In this document: piece by piece, positions 21,090 to 28,400 of the stretch
Numbering within the stretch: the stretch's first letter is position 1
How the letters are laid out: each line of letters opens with the position of its first letter
Notes under the pieces: generated by a model
The model's input: only the letters and a program-made list of their open reading frames with translations
What the model was told of the DNA's origin: nothing
Database searches by the model: none
Made by a program: the position numbers and the translations under genes
From: DATBGO01 sp963695645
Lineage (GTDB): Bacteria > Actinomycetota > Actinomycetes > Streptosporangiales > Streptosporangiaceae
Assembly: GCA_963695645.1 (NCBI GenBank)
Contig: CAVOHC010000013.1
Coordinates: forward strand, 62,001 to 126,000
Length of the DNA: 64,000 nucleotides
Reading direction: 5' to 3'

Positions 21090-22228
21090 AGCCGATCCTG
21101 GTTCCGACGACCGACGTCAACAGCGAGACCGGCTTGTTGCTGACGTGGCTCGTAGGCGACCGCGGAGAGGTCGAGGCGGGGGAGCCGATCGCCGAGATCG
21201 AGACGAGCAAGGCGATCATCGAGGTGCCAGCACCCGAGGCGGGCTTCCTCCTGCACGCCGCGCGTGAGGGCGCCGAGGTGCGCCTGACCGAGCCGGTCGC
21301 GCGACTGTTCGCTGACGCCGGGGCGCTGGAGGCCTACTCCGAGGAGGAGCAGCGCCGACGCGCGGAGGCCGCCGAGTCTGGCCCGCGCGCCACGGCGCCC
21401 GCGCGCCACCGAGCCGAGGAGCTGGGCGTCGACCTGGCCTCGATCGGCGGGGACTCGCTGATCACCGTCGGGATAGTTGAGGCCGCCGCTGCGGCGGGCA
21501 CGACGGCGACGGTTGAGCTGCCCGACCCGCTGCCGGGCGTGGCGGCGCTGCCGCGGATCGCGCTGATCGGGGCCGGCCTCGGCGCTACGCAGGTTATCGA
21601 CATTCTGCAGGGCGCCGAGAGCGGCACTGCCGTAGCGATCGTCGACGAGGACGTGGCGCGCTGGGCGGGCGAAGTGTTGGGCGTGCCCGTCGTGGGCGGC
21701 TTCGACCGGCTCGTGACACTGTTCGGCAAGGGCGCCTTCGATGCTGCGATCATCGCCATTTCGACCTCGGTGCCGGCCCGGGCGAGGCTGCGCGAGGCGC
21801 TCGAAACCAACGGCATCCCCCTGGCCAACGCGATCGATCCGACGGCGCGGATCGCCGCGGGCGTGACGTTCGGCACGGGCAATGTCGTCTGCGCCTTCTG
21901 TCACTTCGGCGTCGGCACTGTCGTGGGTCACAATAACTTCTTGTCCGCCTTCAACTCCTACGACCATCACAACCGGCTCGGCTCGGACATCTCGACCGGG
22001 CCAGCGTGCATGACCTCAGGCCTCGTCGTCCTAGGCGATCGCATCCGGCTCGGCACCGGCATATACATGGAGCCGCACGTCGAACTCGGCGACGATGTCC
22101 AGGTCGCGTCCGGCTCGGTGATCGTCTCCTCGGTGCCGGCAGGCCACACCGTCAAGCGCCGCGCGGTCACCACCGTGGTCGTGCCGCAGCGCCATGATGA
22201 TGGCTCGGATCGACGCGATCGGCGCTGA
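21086..22228 (+). CDS. Hybrid E2-like protein: lipoyl domain, E3/E1-binding-like segment and NeuD/PglD-type left-handed beta-helix acyltransferase
   Basis: 380 residues. Residues 1-78 form a lipoyl domain with Lys42 in ETSKAIIEV, the lipoylation site position. Residues about 104-137 (APARHRAEELGVDLASIGG) resemble the peripheral-subunit-binding domain of E2 proteins. From 156 the sequence is a NeuD/PglD-type sugar acyltransferase: a Rossmann-like start LPRIALIGAGLGATQVIDIL, AIVDEDVARWAG, then hexapeptide turns (TFGTGNVVCAFCHFGVGTVV, HVELGDDVQVASGSVI) and SYDHH at 291-295, where the catalytic His is expected. No chloramphenicol-acetyltransferase-type E2 domain is present. ATG 21086 overlaps the E1 beta stop. 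Inferred job: take an acyl group made by the E1 pair and place it on an amino sugar. A few C-terminal residues may be misframed near 22195. Confidence 0.82.
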   Translation: MKPILVPTTDVNSETGLLLTWLVGDRGEVEAGEPIAEIETSKAIIEVPAPEAGFLLHAAREGAEVRLTEPVARLFADAGALEAYSEEEQRRRAEAAESGPRATAPARHRAEELGVDLASIGGDSLITVGIVEAAAAAGTTATVELPDPLPGVAALPRIALIGAGLGATQVIDILQGAESGTAVAIVDEDVARWAGEVLGVPVVGGFDRLVTLFGKGAFDAAIIAISTSVPARARLREALETNGIPLANAIDPTARIAAGVTFGTGNVVCAFCHFGVGTVVGHNNFLSAFNSYDHHNRLGSDISTGPACMTSGLVVLGDRIRLGTGIYMEPHVELGDDVQVASGSVIVSSVPAGHTVKRRAVTTVVVPQRHDDGSDRRDRR

Positions 22229-23196
22229 CCTCGCCGAACCCGACACCAAGATCGATGAGATGATCGCCCGCTCCGTGCGGGCGGCAGCCCGGCTCGATGA
22301 GGTCCCCTGGGTATCGGCCCGATGGCCGTAGCCAAGATGGGGGTGGTTAAAGTCGCGCTGGATTGGATCATCTTGACACGGAGGTTACGGGCTCGGTAGC
22401 CGAGCAAGTGCTGGAAGTACTGATTGCCTGCCGGTTCTCGGAGGGCGGAGCCGGCGAGCAGCTGCTCAACCCCCGAGCAGCCCAGGTCGAGGGCCATGAA
22501 AGTGTGCAATTGGTACCGGGCCCATGACGCATCCGGCTGCCGGTCGGGGCGGCTGACCAGGGCGAACAGTACCGCGAACTGCCCGAACAGGGCCGCCCCG
22601 GCGAAGGCAAGTGCCGCCCCGCGGGCGTCCCGGGCCACGTAATAGGCCACCTGCTGCCCCGGCTCGGGCCTGGCCTGCTCTGGGCCCGGCTTGTCGCCCC
22701 GGGCCCGCAAGACGGCGCTCGCCGCCTCGAACCACGTCTCGTAGCTGACCCGGGAAGAGGTCACTCCGAGGGCGCGGGCGTGGCGGAGGTTGGTGCGCAG
22801 GGTCTGCCTGGCACGGCCGACCAGGCACTGCTCCTCGGCGGCCGGCAGGTCGAGGACGGCCCAGGCCAGCCGACGCCGCGGACCGAACCAGTGCCCGAAC
22901 CACCATGCGTCCGCTTCGGCCTGCCGGACCCGGAGGTCGATGAGGGGCAGTCGCCATACGGCGGCGAGGACCCGGAGCAGGGCCGGGTGCCGCGCCACGC
23001 TCCCGATCAAGGCCGAGGCCGGAGAGGAGTTGGGCAAACACCTGGCCAAGTCGCTGGCGGCCCGGAACTCCCAGCTGCCATATCGGAGCTCTCGCCGCTG
23101 GACCGGCACCCCTATGGCGCAGCCGTAACCCCGCCACCCTGGACCGGTCGGTCCCGGCTTCCGGCTCGATGCTGGCTGTCTCGCTGCCGGCGACAC
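21967..23196 (-). CDS. FemAB/GNAT-like acyltransferase (3' end uncertain)
   Basis: The conserved part lies at about 22345-23080: LVGRARQTLRTNLRHARALG, then VAYYVARDARGAALAFAGAALFGQFAVLFALV, then SWARYQLHTFMALDLGCSGVEQLL and NQYFQHLLGYRARNLRVKM. This pattern fits GNAT/FemAB-type proteins, often annotated in exopolysaccharide loci. After NLRVKM (about 22345) the frame stays open to 21967, but the residues there are Arg/Ser-rich and antisense to the hybrid E2-like gene. The real C-terminus is therefore probably near 22340 and its stop has been lost. The N-terminal frame also switches near 23000, since the frame up to 23248 is open as well. Function: perhaps acylation or aminoacylation of a surface polymer. 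Confidence 0.6.
   Translation of the reverse strand: MSPAARQPASSRKPGPTGPGWRGYGCAIGVPVQRRELRYGSWEFRAASDLARCLPNSSPASALIGSVARHPALLRVLAAVWRLPLIDLRVRQAEADAWWFGHWFGPRRRLAWAVLDLPAAEEQCLVGRARQTLRTNLRHARALGVTSSRVSYETWFEAASAVLRARGDKPGPEQARPEPGQQVAYYVARDARGAALAFAGAALFGQFAVLFALVSRPDRQPDASWARYQLHTFMALDLGCSGVEQLLAGSALREPAGNQYFQHLLGYRARNLRVKMIQSSATLTTPILATAIGPIPRGPHRAGLPPARSGRSSHRSWCRVRRGQRRSRRSEPSSWRCGTTTVVTARRLTVWPAGTEETITEPDATWTSSPSSTCGSMYMPVPSRMRSPRTTRPEVMHAGPVEMSEPSRL
22194..22331 (+). CDS. Small hypothetical ORF overlapping the end of the hybrid E2 gene
   Basis: 45 codons, starting with three Met codons at 22194 and ending at TAG 22329, in a different frame from the hybrid E2-like gene. The product (MMMARIDAIGADLAEPDTKI, then DEMIARSVRAAARLDEVPW) has a plausible amphipathic composition and strong GC3. 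It could be the truncated start of a lost downstream gene in the operon, or the true C-terminal frame of the acyltransferase after an indel. No family recognised. Confidence 0.35.
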   Translation: MMMARIDAIGADLAEPDTKIDEMIARSVRAAARLDEVPWVSARWP

Positions 23197-23426
23197 AGGC
23201 GACCGCTCCCCTCTGCTGCTGTGGGCCCCAGCAACAGATCCGGCTCATGACTCCCTCTTGGCTCCGCTGCCTCTACTGAGTACCATAGCCACTCATGTTG
23301 CCGCCGAGCACGGCGCCAATATCGAGATCGCCTACATCGGGCCTGGCAGGCGCTGCGTGACGCGGCACTAGCATGCTGACGGCAGGGCGGATCCGGCACT
23401 GCCCGACGGCCTCTAGCCGACGGCTC

Positions 23427-24923
23427 CTAATAGGCCCCCGAGCCCCGCGTAACCGCCGACCAGGTCTTCCAGAGGATCTGCAGGTCCAGCATGAACGACC
23501 AGTTCTCCACGTAGCGCAGGTCGAGGCGGACGGATTCGTCCCAGGACAGGTCTGAGCGCCCGCTCACCTGCCACAGGCCGGTGAGGCCCGGTTTCACGGC
23601 CAGCCGGCGGCGTACGTGATCACCGTACTTGTCCGTCTCACAGGGGAGCGCGGGACGCGGCCCGACCAGCGACATGTCGGCCAGCATCACGTTGATCAGC
23701 TGTGGCAGCTCATCCAGCGACCAGCGCCGCAGCCATGCGCCCACGGGCGTCACCCGCGGGTCCCTGCGCATCTTGAACAGCAAGCCGTTGGCTTCGTTGG
23801 ACGCCTCAAGCTGCGGCCGTTGCGCCTCCGCATCGACCACCATCGTGCGGAACTTATAGAGCGTGAACGCGCGGCCGTCCTGGCCGACCCGGACCTGCCG
23901 GAACAGCGCGGGCCCGCCGTCATGCAGCCGGATGATCGCGCCGACGGTCAGGAGCAGCGGGCTCAGCAGCAGCAATGCCGCAACCGCGGCGATGCGATCG
24001 AATGCCGTCTTGATGACCCGCCGCCATCCGGTGAACTCCGGGTGATCCATGTGCAGCAGCGGCAGCCCGGCGACCGGCCTGATCGTGGTGCGTGGTCCGG
24101 CGACGTCCAGTAGCGCGGGCGCGACACACAGGTCGGTCCCGGCCCTCTCGAGATCCCAGGCGAGCTCCCGGAGGCCTACGCCGCTCATCTCCGGGCACGC
24201 CAGCACGGCAACGGTGTCGGCGCCATACTCTTTCACCACATCGACGACCGTACCGAGTCCGGCGACGACCGGTATGCCCTCGATGTCCCGGTGCTGACCC
24301 GGCCCCATCAGACAGGCCGCCACGACCGACAGGCCGTGATAAGTGTGCCGGTGCAGTGCAGCCGCCAGGTCCGCTGCGACGTCGCGATGACCGACGATGA
24401 CGACCTTGCGCATGCAACTGCCCAGGCTGCGGAACGTATGGAGCCGCTTACGCAAGGCGAGCCTGGCCGCCAGGTCGAAGACCGTAACGGTCGGCAGCGC
24501 GAGGACCACATAGCCGCGCGCCACGCCGACATTACTGGCGTAGGCGGCGATCGCGACGGCCGCTGTCAGGCCCACCCCGGCGTTGAGTACACGGCGGAAC
24601 TCGTCGGATCCCACGCCGATGAACCGCGAGTCATAACCGCCGGCCAGTCCTACTGCGGCAATCCAGATCAGTGGCAGCGCAAGACTGAACAGGAGATAAG
24701 ACGACGCGCCGTAGGCGACAACACCGAAACGGGCTTCGAATGCGACCAGGCCGGCGGCTAGCGCACAGCATGTATCGAGAGCTATGGCTTTGCGCAAGTA
24801 TGCGCTAGTCCACAGGGCGGAACTGCGTGCGGCCAGGCGCTCCGCTGCGCGGTCTGTGCGCCTCAAGTCGGCTACGGACGCTTGACCAGCCACTATGCCT
24901 CGCCCCACTTCATCGCTGACCAC
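23427..24923 (-). CDS. Exopolysaccharide biosynthesis polyprenyl glycosylphosphotransferase (WbaP/CpsE type)
   Basis: 498 residues. It transfers a sugar 1-phosphate from a nucleotide sugar to undecaprenyl phosphate, the first membrane step of a repeat-unit glycan. The N-terminal half has about four to five membrane segments (residues 45-150) and a nucleotide-binding-like region starting VVIVGHRDVAADLAAAL. The C-terminal bacterial sugar transferase domain is complete: a membrane helix near 315, ALFRQVRVGQDGRAFTLYKFRTM, the RRWSLDELPQLINVMLADM and SLVGPRPALP motifs, and KPGLTGLWQVSGRSDLSWDE. ATG 24923 gives a normal N-terminus. It stands alone on the minus strand facing the GNAT. It supports reading bases 1-25 kb as a surface-polysaccharide locus. 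Confidence 0.92.
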   Translation of the reverse strand: MVSDEVGRGIVAGQASVADLRRTDRAAERLAARSSALWTSAYLRKAIALDTCCALAAGLVAFEARFGVVAYGASSYLLFSLALPLIWIAAVGLAGGYDSRFIGVGSDEFRRVLNAGVGLTAAVAIAAYASNVGVARGYVVLALPTVTVFDLAARLALRKRLHTFRSLGSCMRKVVIVGHRDVAADLAAALHRHTYHGLSVVAACLMGPGQHRDIEGIPVVAGLGTVVDVVKEYGADTVAVLACPEMSGVGLRELAWDLERAGTDLCVAPALLDVAGPRTTIRPVAGLPLLHMDHPEFTGWRRVIKTAFDRIAAVAALLLLSPLLLTVGAIIRLHDGGPALFRQVRVGQDGRAFTLYKFRTMVVDAEAQRPQLEASNEANGLLFKMRRDPRVTPVGAWLRRWSLDELPQLINVMLADMSLVGPRPALPCETDKYGDHVRRRLAVKPGLTGLWQVSGRSDLSWDESVRLDLRYVENWSFMLDLQILWKTWSAVTRGSGAY

Positions 24924-25186
24924 TCACGCCGACCCCCCAGCGGGTGCAGCCGATAACTCAGAGAGCGCGATGCGCTCCCTGCCAGGCCGCCGTCCCCATT
25001 TACCCGGCGAAGGAAAGACGCGCAGCCATACCGGGAGGTTGACACGCGTTAGTGGCTTCTCAGGCATAGCAATCACTACCGGGAATAGGGGGTTTTCCAC
25101 GGCGCCCTTTCACCCATATATCGGACAAAACCATCAGCCGCCTAGGCCGAGCAGTAGAAGCTATCCGTTCCGGCGAGCGGTGGCGC

Positions 25187-25876
25187 TCAGGAGGCCTGCA
25201 GCAGGACGCGTAGCCTGGCCAGGCAGCGCCCGCGGGTAGGGCCGATGCTGCCGACCGGGAGTCCAAGCTCGTCGGATATTTCGGCGTAGGAAACTGGCGG
25301 ATCGGCCATCAGCAGCTCAAGCAGCCGCTGCCACCGCCAGGGAAGTCGGCCGAGGGCCTCGCGAACCGTCTGGGCGCGTTCCTCGGCGAGCAGGCGCTCG
25401 TCAATGTCCGGCCCGTGCGCGACGACATCCTGGAGCGAAGTGTCATCCTGGACCAGCACGACCTTTTTGCGAGCCGCGACGCTGCGCAGGCACTCATGCC
25501 GTGCGGTGGTCGCCAGCCAGGAGCCCACGCGGGCTGGGTACTCAAGTCGATCGATATGCTCGAGCAGGCGCAGCCACGTCGCCTGGGCAACGTCAGCGGC
25601 GTCACTGTCCGCCAGCTTGAAGTCGCGGGTCATGGCCCAGATGAGCTTGGCGTACTGGTCAACCAGGCGCTCCCAGGCCCACAAATCCCCCTCGGCAGCG
25701 CGCTGCACCAGCCACGCGACGTCCACGCCGCCGACACCCTGCTCAGGCATCGTGGCGACGGCACAGCTAGCCAACGTCAGCCACCGCCCCCCGCCGCAGC
25801 CAGCCAGCCGACCGGGCGGCCAGACAGCTGACAGTTCGTTGCGCGAGAAGGCCGCCAGCACAGCAGCTGAAGGCAC
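25187..25876 (-). CDS. RNA polymerase sigma factor, sigma-70/ECF family
   Basis: Region 2 is clear: AAEGDLWAWERLVDQYAKLI, then DAADVAQATWLRLLEHIDRL and RVGSWLATTARHECL. Region 4 is ERAQTVREALGRLPWRWQRL followed by VSYAEISDELGLPVGSIGPT and RGRCLARLRVLL, a helix-turn-helix with the usual GSIGPTRGR recognition sequence. Conserved similarity starts near VAWLVQRAAEGD, so the true start is probably the ATG at 25750 or the GTG at 25729 rather than 25876. No anti-sigma gene is adjacent. The type (GSIGPTRGRCL) is a widespread actinobacterial ECF-like group with unknown signal. Confidence 0.85.
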   Translation of the reverse strand: MPSAAVLAAFSRNELSAVWPPGRLAGCGGGRWLTLASCAVATMPEQGVGGVDVAWLVQRAAEGDLWAWERLVDQYAKLIWAMTRDFKLADSDAADVAQATWLRLLEHIDRLEYPARVGSWLATTARHECLRSVAARKKVVLVQDDTSLQDVVAHGPDIDERLLAEERAQTVREALGRLPWRWQRLLELLMADPPVSYAEISDELGLPVGSIGPTRGRCLARLRVLLQAS

Positions 25877-26449
25877 CGACTCGACCAGTCACGTTAGCTC
25901 CCCTTTACCAAAGGTCCCCAGAGGTGCCGCATCGGCTATTCGCGCTGCTTGCGGTGGTTCGACGCGCAGTGCGGCTTAGCTCCTGCATGCAGAAATTAGA
26001 CGTGCGGGCTGGTTCGTTGGTTGACGCGTCCTGGTGCGGCTTCTTGGGGCTTTTGCGAAACTGGCGGCCTGCACGGCGTCGGCGGGCCAGCCGCTGACGT
26101 GCTGGTTTAGGATGATTTGGGAATCATGATGGGTTCGGCGGCGAAGGGCGGCCGCTACGCGCACGCCGCGATCGGACGCGGCCAGCCCGCCGGGTTTCCG
26201 CCAGATTCACCTGGATCAGTCCTTCTGTGCCGCAAGATATGCGGGAATTGCCGGCAGGGGGTTACCGGGCATGCTTCGTGATCCATGCGGCGGATGCGCT
26301 AGATGTGACGAAGCTCGCTGTGCGGGGCGCTCGGCGGCTCGACGGCGGGGCGGACTGGCTATGACCTGCTGCTGCTCGGACGCCTAGCTAAACCAGGCCG
26401 TCCAATCCCGACAGGCTGCACCAATAGGTCCGTGCGTCAGGCCCGTGCG
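25877..26449. other. Gene-poor stretch between sigma factor and CBS protein
   Basis: About 570 bases without a supported gene on either strand; short frames lack family motifs. It holds a 13-bp repeat gtgcgtcaggccc in two copies at about 26433-26458, which runs into the end of the CBS gene. No tRNA-like cloverleaf or hairpin terminator was recognised. Confidence 0.45.
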
Positions 26450-26863
26450 TCAGGCCCGTGCAGTCGCGCGGCTCTCGAGTGCGGTAGCCCCCTGTGCCGC
26501 CCAGCCGCGGACGATGTCGCGCATTGAGAGCAGGCCGGTCACCTCGCCGTCGTCAATAACGATCAGGTGCCTGAAATTGCCGCGCACCATGGCGGAGGCC
26601 GCCTGCTCCAGGGTCCAGTCGGGCGAGGCGAAGACGACGTCCCCGGTGCGGTGATCGGCGACGCGCTCGGTGTCAGGATCCTGCCCGGCGCCGACCGAGT
26701 CGAGAATGTCACGCTCGGTCAGGATGCCGATGCCGGAATGATCATGGTCGGTCACCACCGCGGCACCGACCCGGTGCGCGGACATCAGGCGGGATGCCTC
26801 GCGCAGGGTGTGCGCAGGGCCGACGGTCAGGACCACACGGGTCATCCCGTCTCGAACCTTCAT
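26450..26863 (-). CDS. CBS-domain protein (two CBS motifs)
   Basis: 137 residues consisting of a tandem CBS pair, a module that senses adenine nucleotides. CBS1 runs from KVRDGMTRVVLTVGPAHTLR to GILTERDILDSV; CBS2 from DHRTGDVVFASPDWTLEQAA to VTGLLSMRDIVRGW. ATG 26863 is chosen over 26899 because aggag lies seven bases upstream and the family begins MKVRDGMT. The two T-x-x-D positions (LTERD, LSMRD) that contact ribose phosphate are present. It is a stand-alone gene, probably a regulatory or dormancy-type CBS protein, with no partner evident nearby. Confidence 0.88.
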   Translation of the reverse strand: MKVRDGMTRVVLTVGPAHTLREASRLMSAHRVGAAVVTDHDHSGIGILTERDILDSVGAGQDPDTERVADHRTGDVVFASPDWTLEQAASAMVRGNFRHLIVIDDGEVTGLLSMRDIVRGWAAQGATALESRATARA

Positions 26864-27050
26864 GATGGATCTCCTGGGCTGCTTGTGAACTTGTGACACC
26901 TAATCCAGTCCAGCATCCGCGATCGCGACGCCGAGGGCAATACCTGCCCGCAAAACTGTCGGCGCGGCTGCGAATCGCCGGGCCGCGTGGGCCGACCGGG
27001 CCTGTTCAGGCGGCGCCGCGGCAGGCCTGAGCCTGCGCCTCAGCCGCCGG

Positions 27051-27857
27051 TCAGCGGGGTGCAAGCAGGCTGAGAACCTCGTCATGCAGCCGCCCGTTGG
27101 TACACACGGCGCTGCCGCCATCGGGCGTGGCCTTGCCCGCTAGGTCAGTGAAGACGCCGCCCGCCTCCTCCACGATGACCTGCAGCGCGGCCAGATCCCA
27201 CAGCGATACCTCCGGCTCGGCGGATATGTCGACTGCGCCCTCAGCGACCAGGACATGCGACCAGAAATCCCCGTAGGCACGGGTCCGCCAGACCGACCTG
27301 GCCAGCTCGAGGAAGCCGGCCATTCGGCCGTGCTGTTCCCAGCTCGGCAGGTCGGCGTAGGAGAGCGAGGCATCCCGCAGGTTATCGACCGCCGAGACGC
27401 GGCAGGCGGACGCCTTCGTGAGGCTCCGCCCGGTCCATGCGCCGCCGCTGCGCGCCGCCCACCACCTGCGCCCCAGGGCGGGCGCGGTAGCTACCCCGAC
27501 CACGACTTCGCCGCCCACCATCAGCCCGATCAGGGTCGCCCAGACGGGAACGCCGCGGACGTAGTTCTGGGTGCCGTCGATCGGGTCGATCACCCAGCAG
27601 CGCTGGCCGGCCCCTGACCTGCCGTGCTCCTCGCCAAGGATCGCATCTCGCGGCCTGGCCCGGCTGAGCACGTTGGCCAGTGATTCCTCCGTCGCCAGAT
27701 CCGCGTCGGTGACCGGCGTGAGGTCGGGCTTCGACTCCACGCGCAGGTCGAGAGCACGAAACCGACGCATGGTGATGTCGTCGGCCGCGTCGGCAAGGAC
27801 GTGGGCGAAACGCAGGTCGTCAGACCAGTCTCTTCCCTGGTCAGAGCGCTGTGACAT
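27051..27857 (-). CDS. hisN: Histidinol-phosphatase, inositol-monophosphatase family
   Basis: 268 residues. It removes phosphate from histidinol phosphate, the penultimate step of histidine synthesis in actinomycetes; other inositol-phosphatase-like roles cannot be excluded. Metal-binding motifs of the Li-sensitive phosphatase family are present: GEEHG near residue 75, WVIDPIDGTQNYVRG near 88-102, and WDLAALQVIVEEAGG near 219. The placement downstream of rsgA-aroA on the same strand matches the aroA-rsgA-hisN order usual in this phylum, although here an integrase remnant and a GH12 gene intervene. ATG 27857 gives the expected length. Confidence 0.9.
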   Translation of the reverse strand: MSQRSDQGRDWSDDLRFAHVLADAADDITMRRFRALDLRVESKPDLTPVTDADLATEESLANVLSRARPRDAILGEEHGRSGAGQRCWVIDPIDGTQNYVRGVPVWATLIGLMVGGEVVVGVATAPALGRRWWAARSGGAWTGRSLTKASACRVSAVDNLRDASLSYADLPSWEQHGRMAGFLELARSVWRTRAYGDFWSHVLVAEGAVDISAEPEVSLWDLAALQVIVEEAGGVFTDLAGKATPDGGSAVCTNGRLHDEVLSLLAPR

Positions 27858-27894
27858 GGGTACGGGATCCTAACCTGGGAGCCTGCGGGATTGG

Positions 27895-28160
27895 TCATGA
27901 GATCCGCCCGCTGGCTGCGAGTCCGATCGCGTCCATAGTGGCAGCAGTGCGGGCGGCTAGCGCGTTACTGATCTGATGCCGGCAGACAATCCTCGTCACC
28001 TGGCTGTTCTTGTGCCTGACTAGCGCCGAGATGTCTTCGATCGTCTGTCCGGCGTCGCCCGTCAGCGACACGGTCGTATGCCTGGTCTCGCGAGGCTGCC
28101 AGTCCCGGCCAAGCCCGCCTCGATGGGACAGGGTGGCAGATCTCCTTCGCGGCCTCGCGG
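27895..28160 (-). pseudogene. Tyrosine recombinase (integrase) C-terminal remnant, catalytic Tyr position is Cys
   Basis: Translation of the minus strand ending at TGA 27897-27895 gives GLGRDWQPRETRHTTVSLTG, DAGQTIEDISALVRHKNSQV and TRIVCRHQISNALAARTAAT. This matches the C-terminal catalytic part of actinobacterial integrases (R-x-x-R/H-T, L-V-x-H-K-x-x-x-V-T, then x-V-Y-R-H-Q). The residue expected to be the nucleophilic Tyr is Cys (VCRHQ). Nothing N-terminal of about residue 85 of this fragment remains. It is a relic of an integrated element beside hisN. No flanking tRNA was found. Confidence 0.7.
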
Positions 28161-28400
28161 TCGGCGCGCAGCGGCGATGTGCCGTACCCGGGCGGTGCGA
28201 TGCAGGTGACGCGCAGGCGGGGGGCCGCAGCGCCCGGGCCGGGTTCTTTGCTCTTGCCGCTGATCGCGCGCCCAGGCCGGCCGGGACCGGGGTTTGCAGG
28301 TTCAGCGAGCCGAACTCATCCCGACGCAGGGCACGTGGGCACGGTCGCCGACGTCCGAGACCACATCGCGGTCGGCGATCGCGTACAGCTCGATCCGGAG

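Noticed and set aside
20744..21970. A 408-codon frame opposite E1 beta and the hybrid E2
   Set aside because: Antisense of a clear operon; no start signal and no recognisable domain.
25976..26164. A 62-codon frame in the gap before the CBS gene
   Set aside because: Arg-rich, no ribosome site and no family resemblance.
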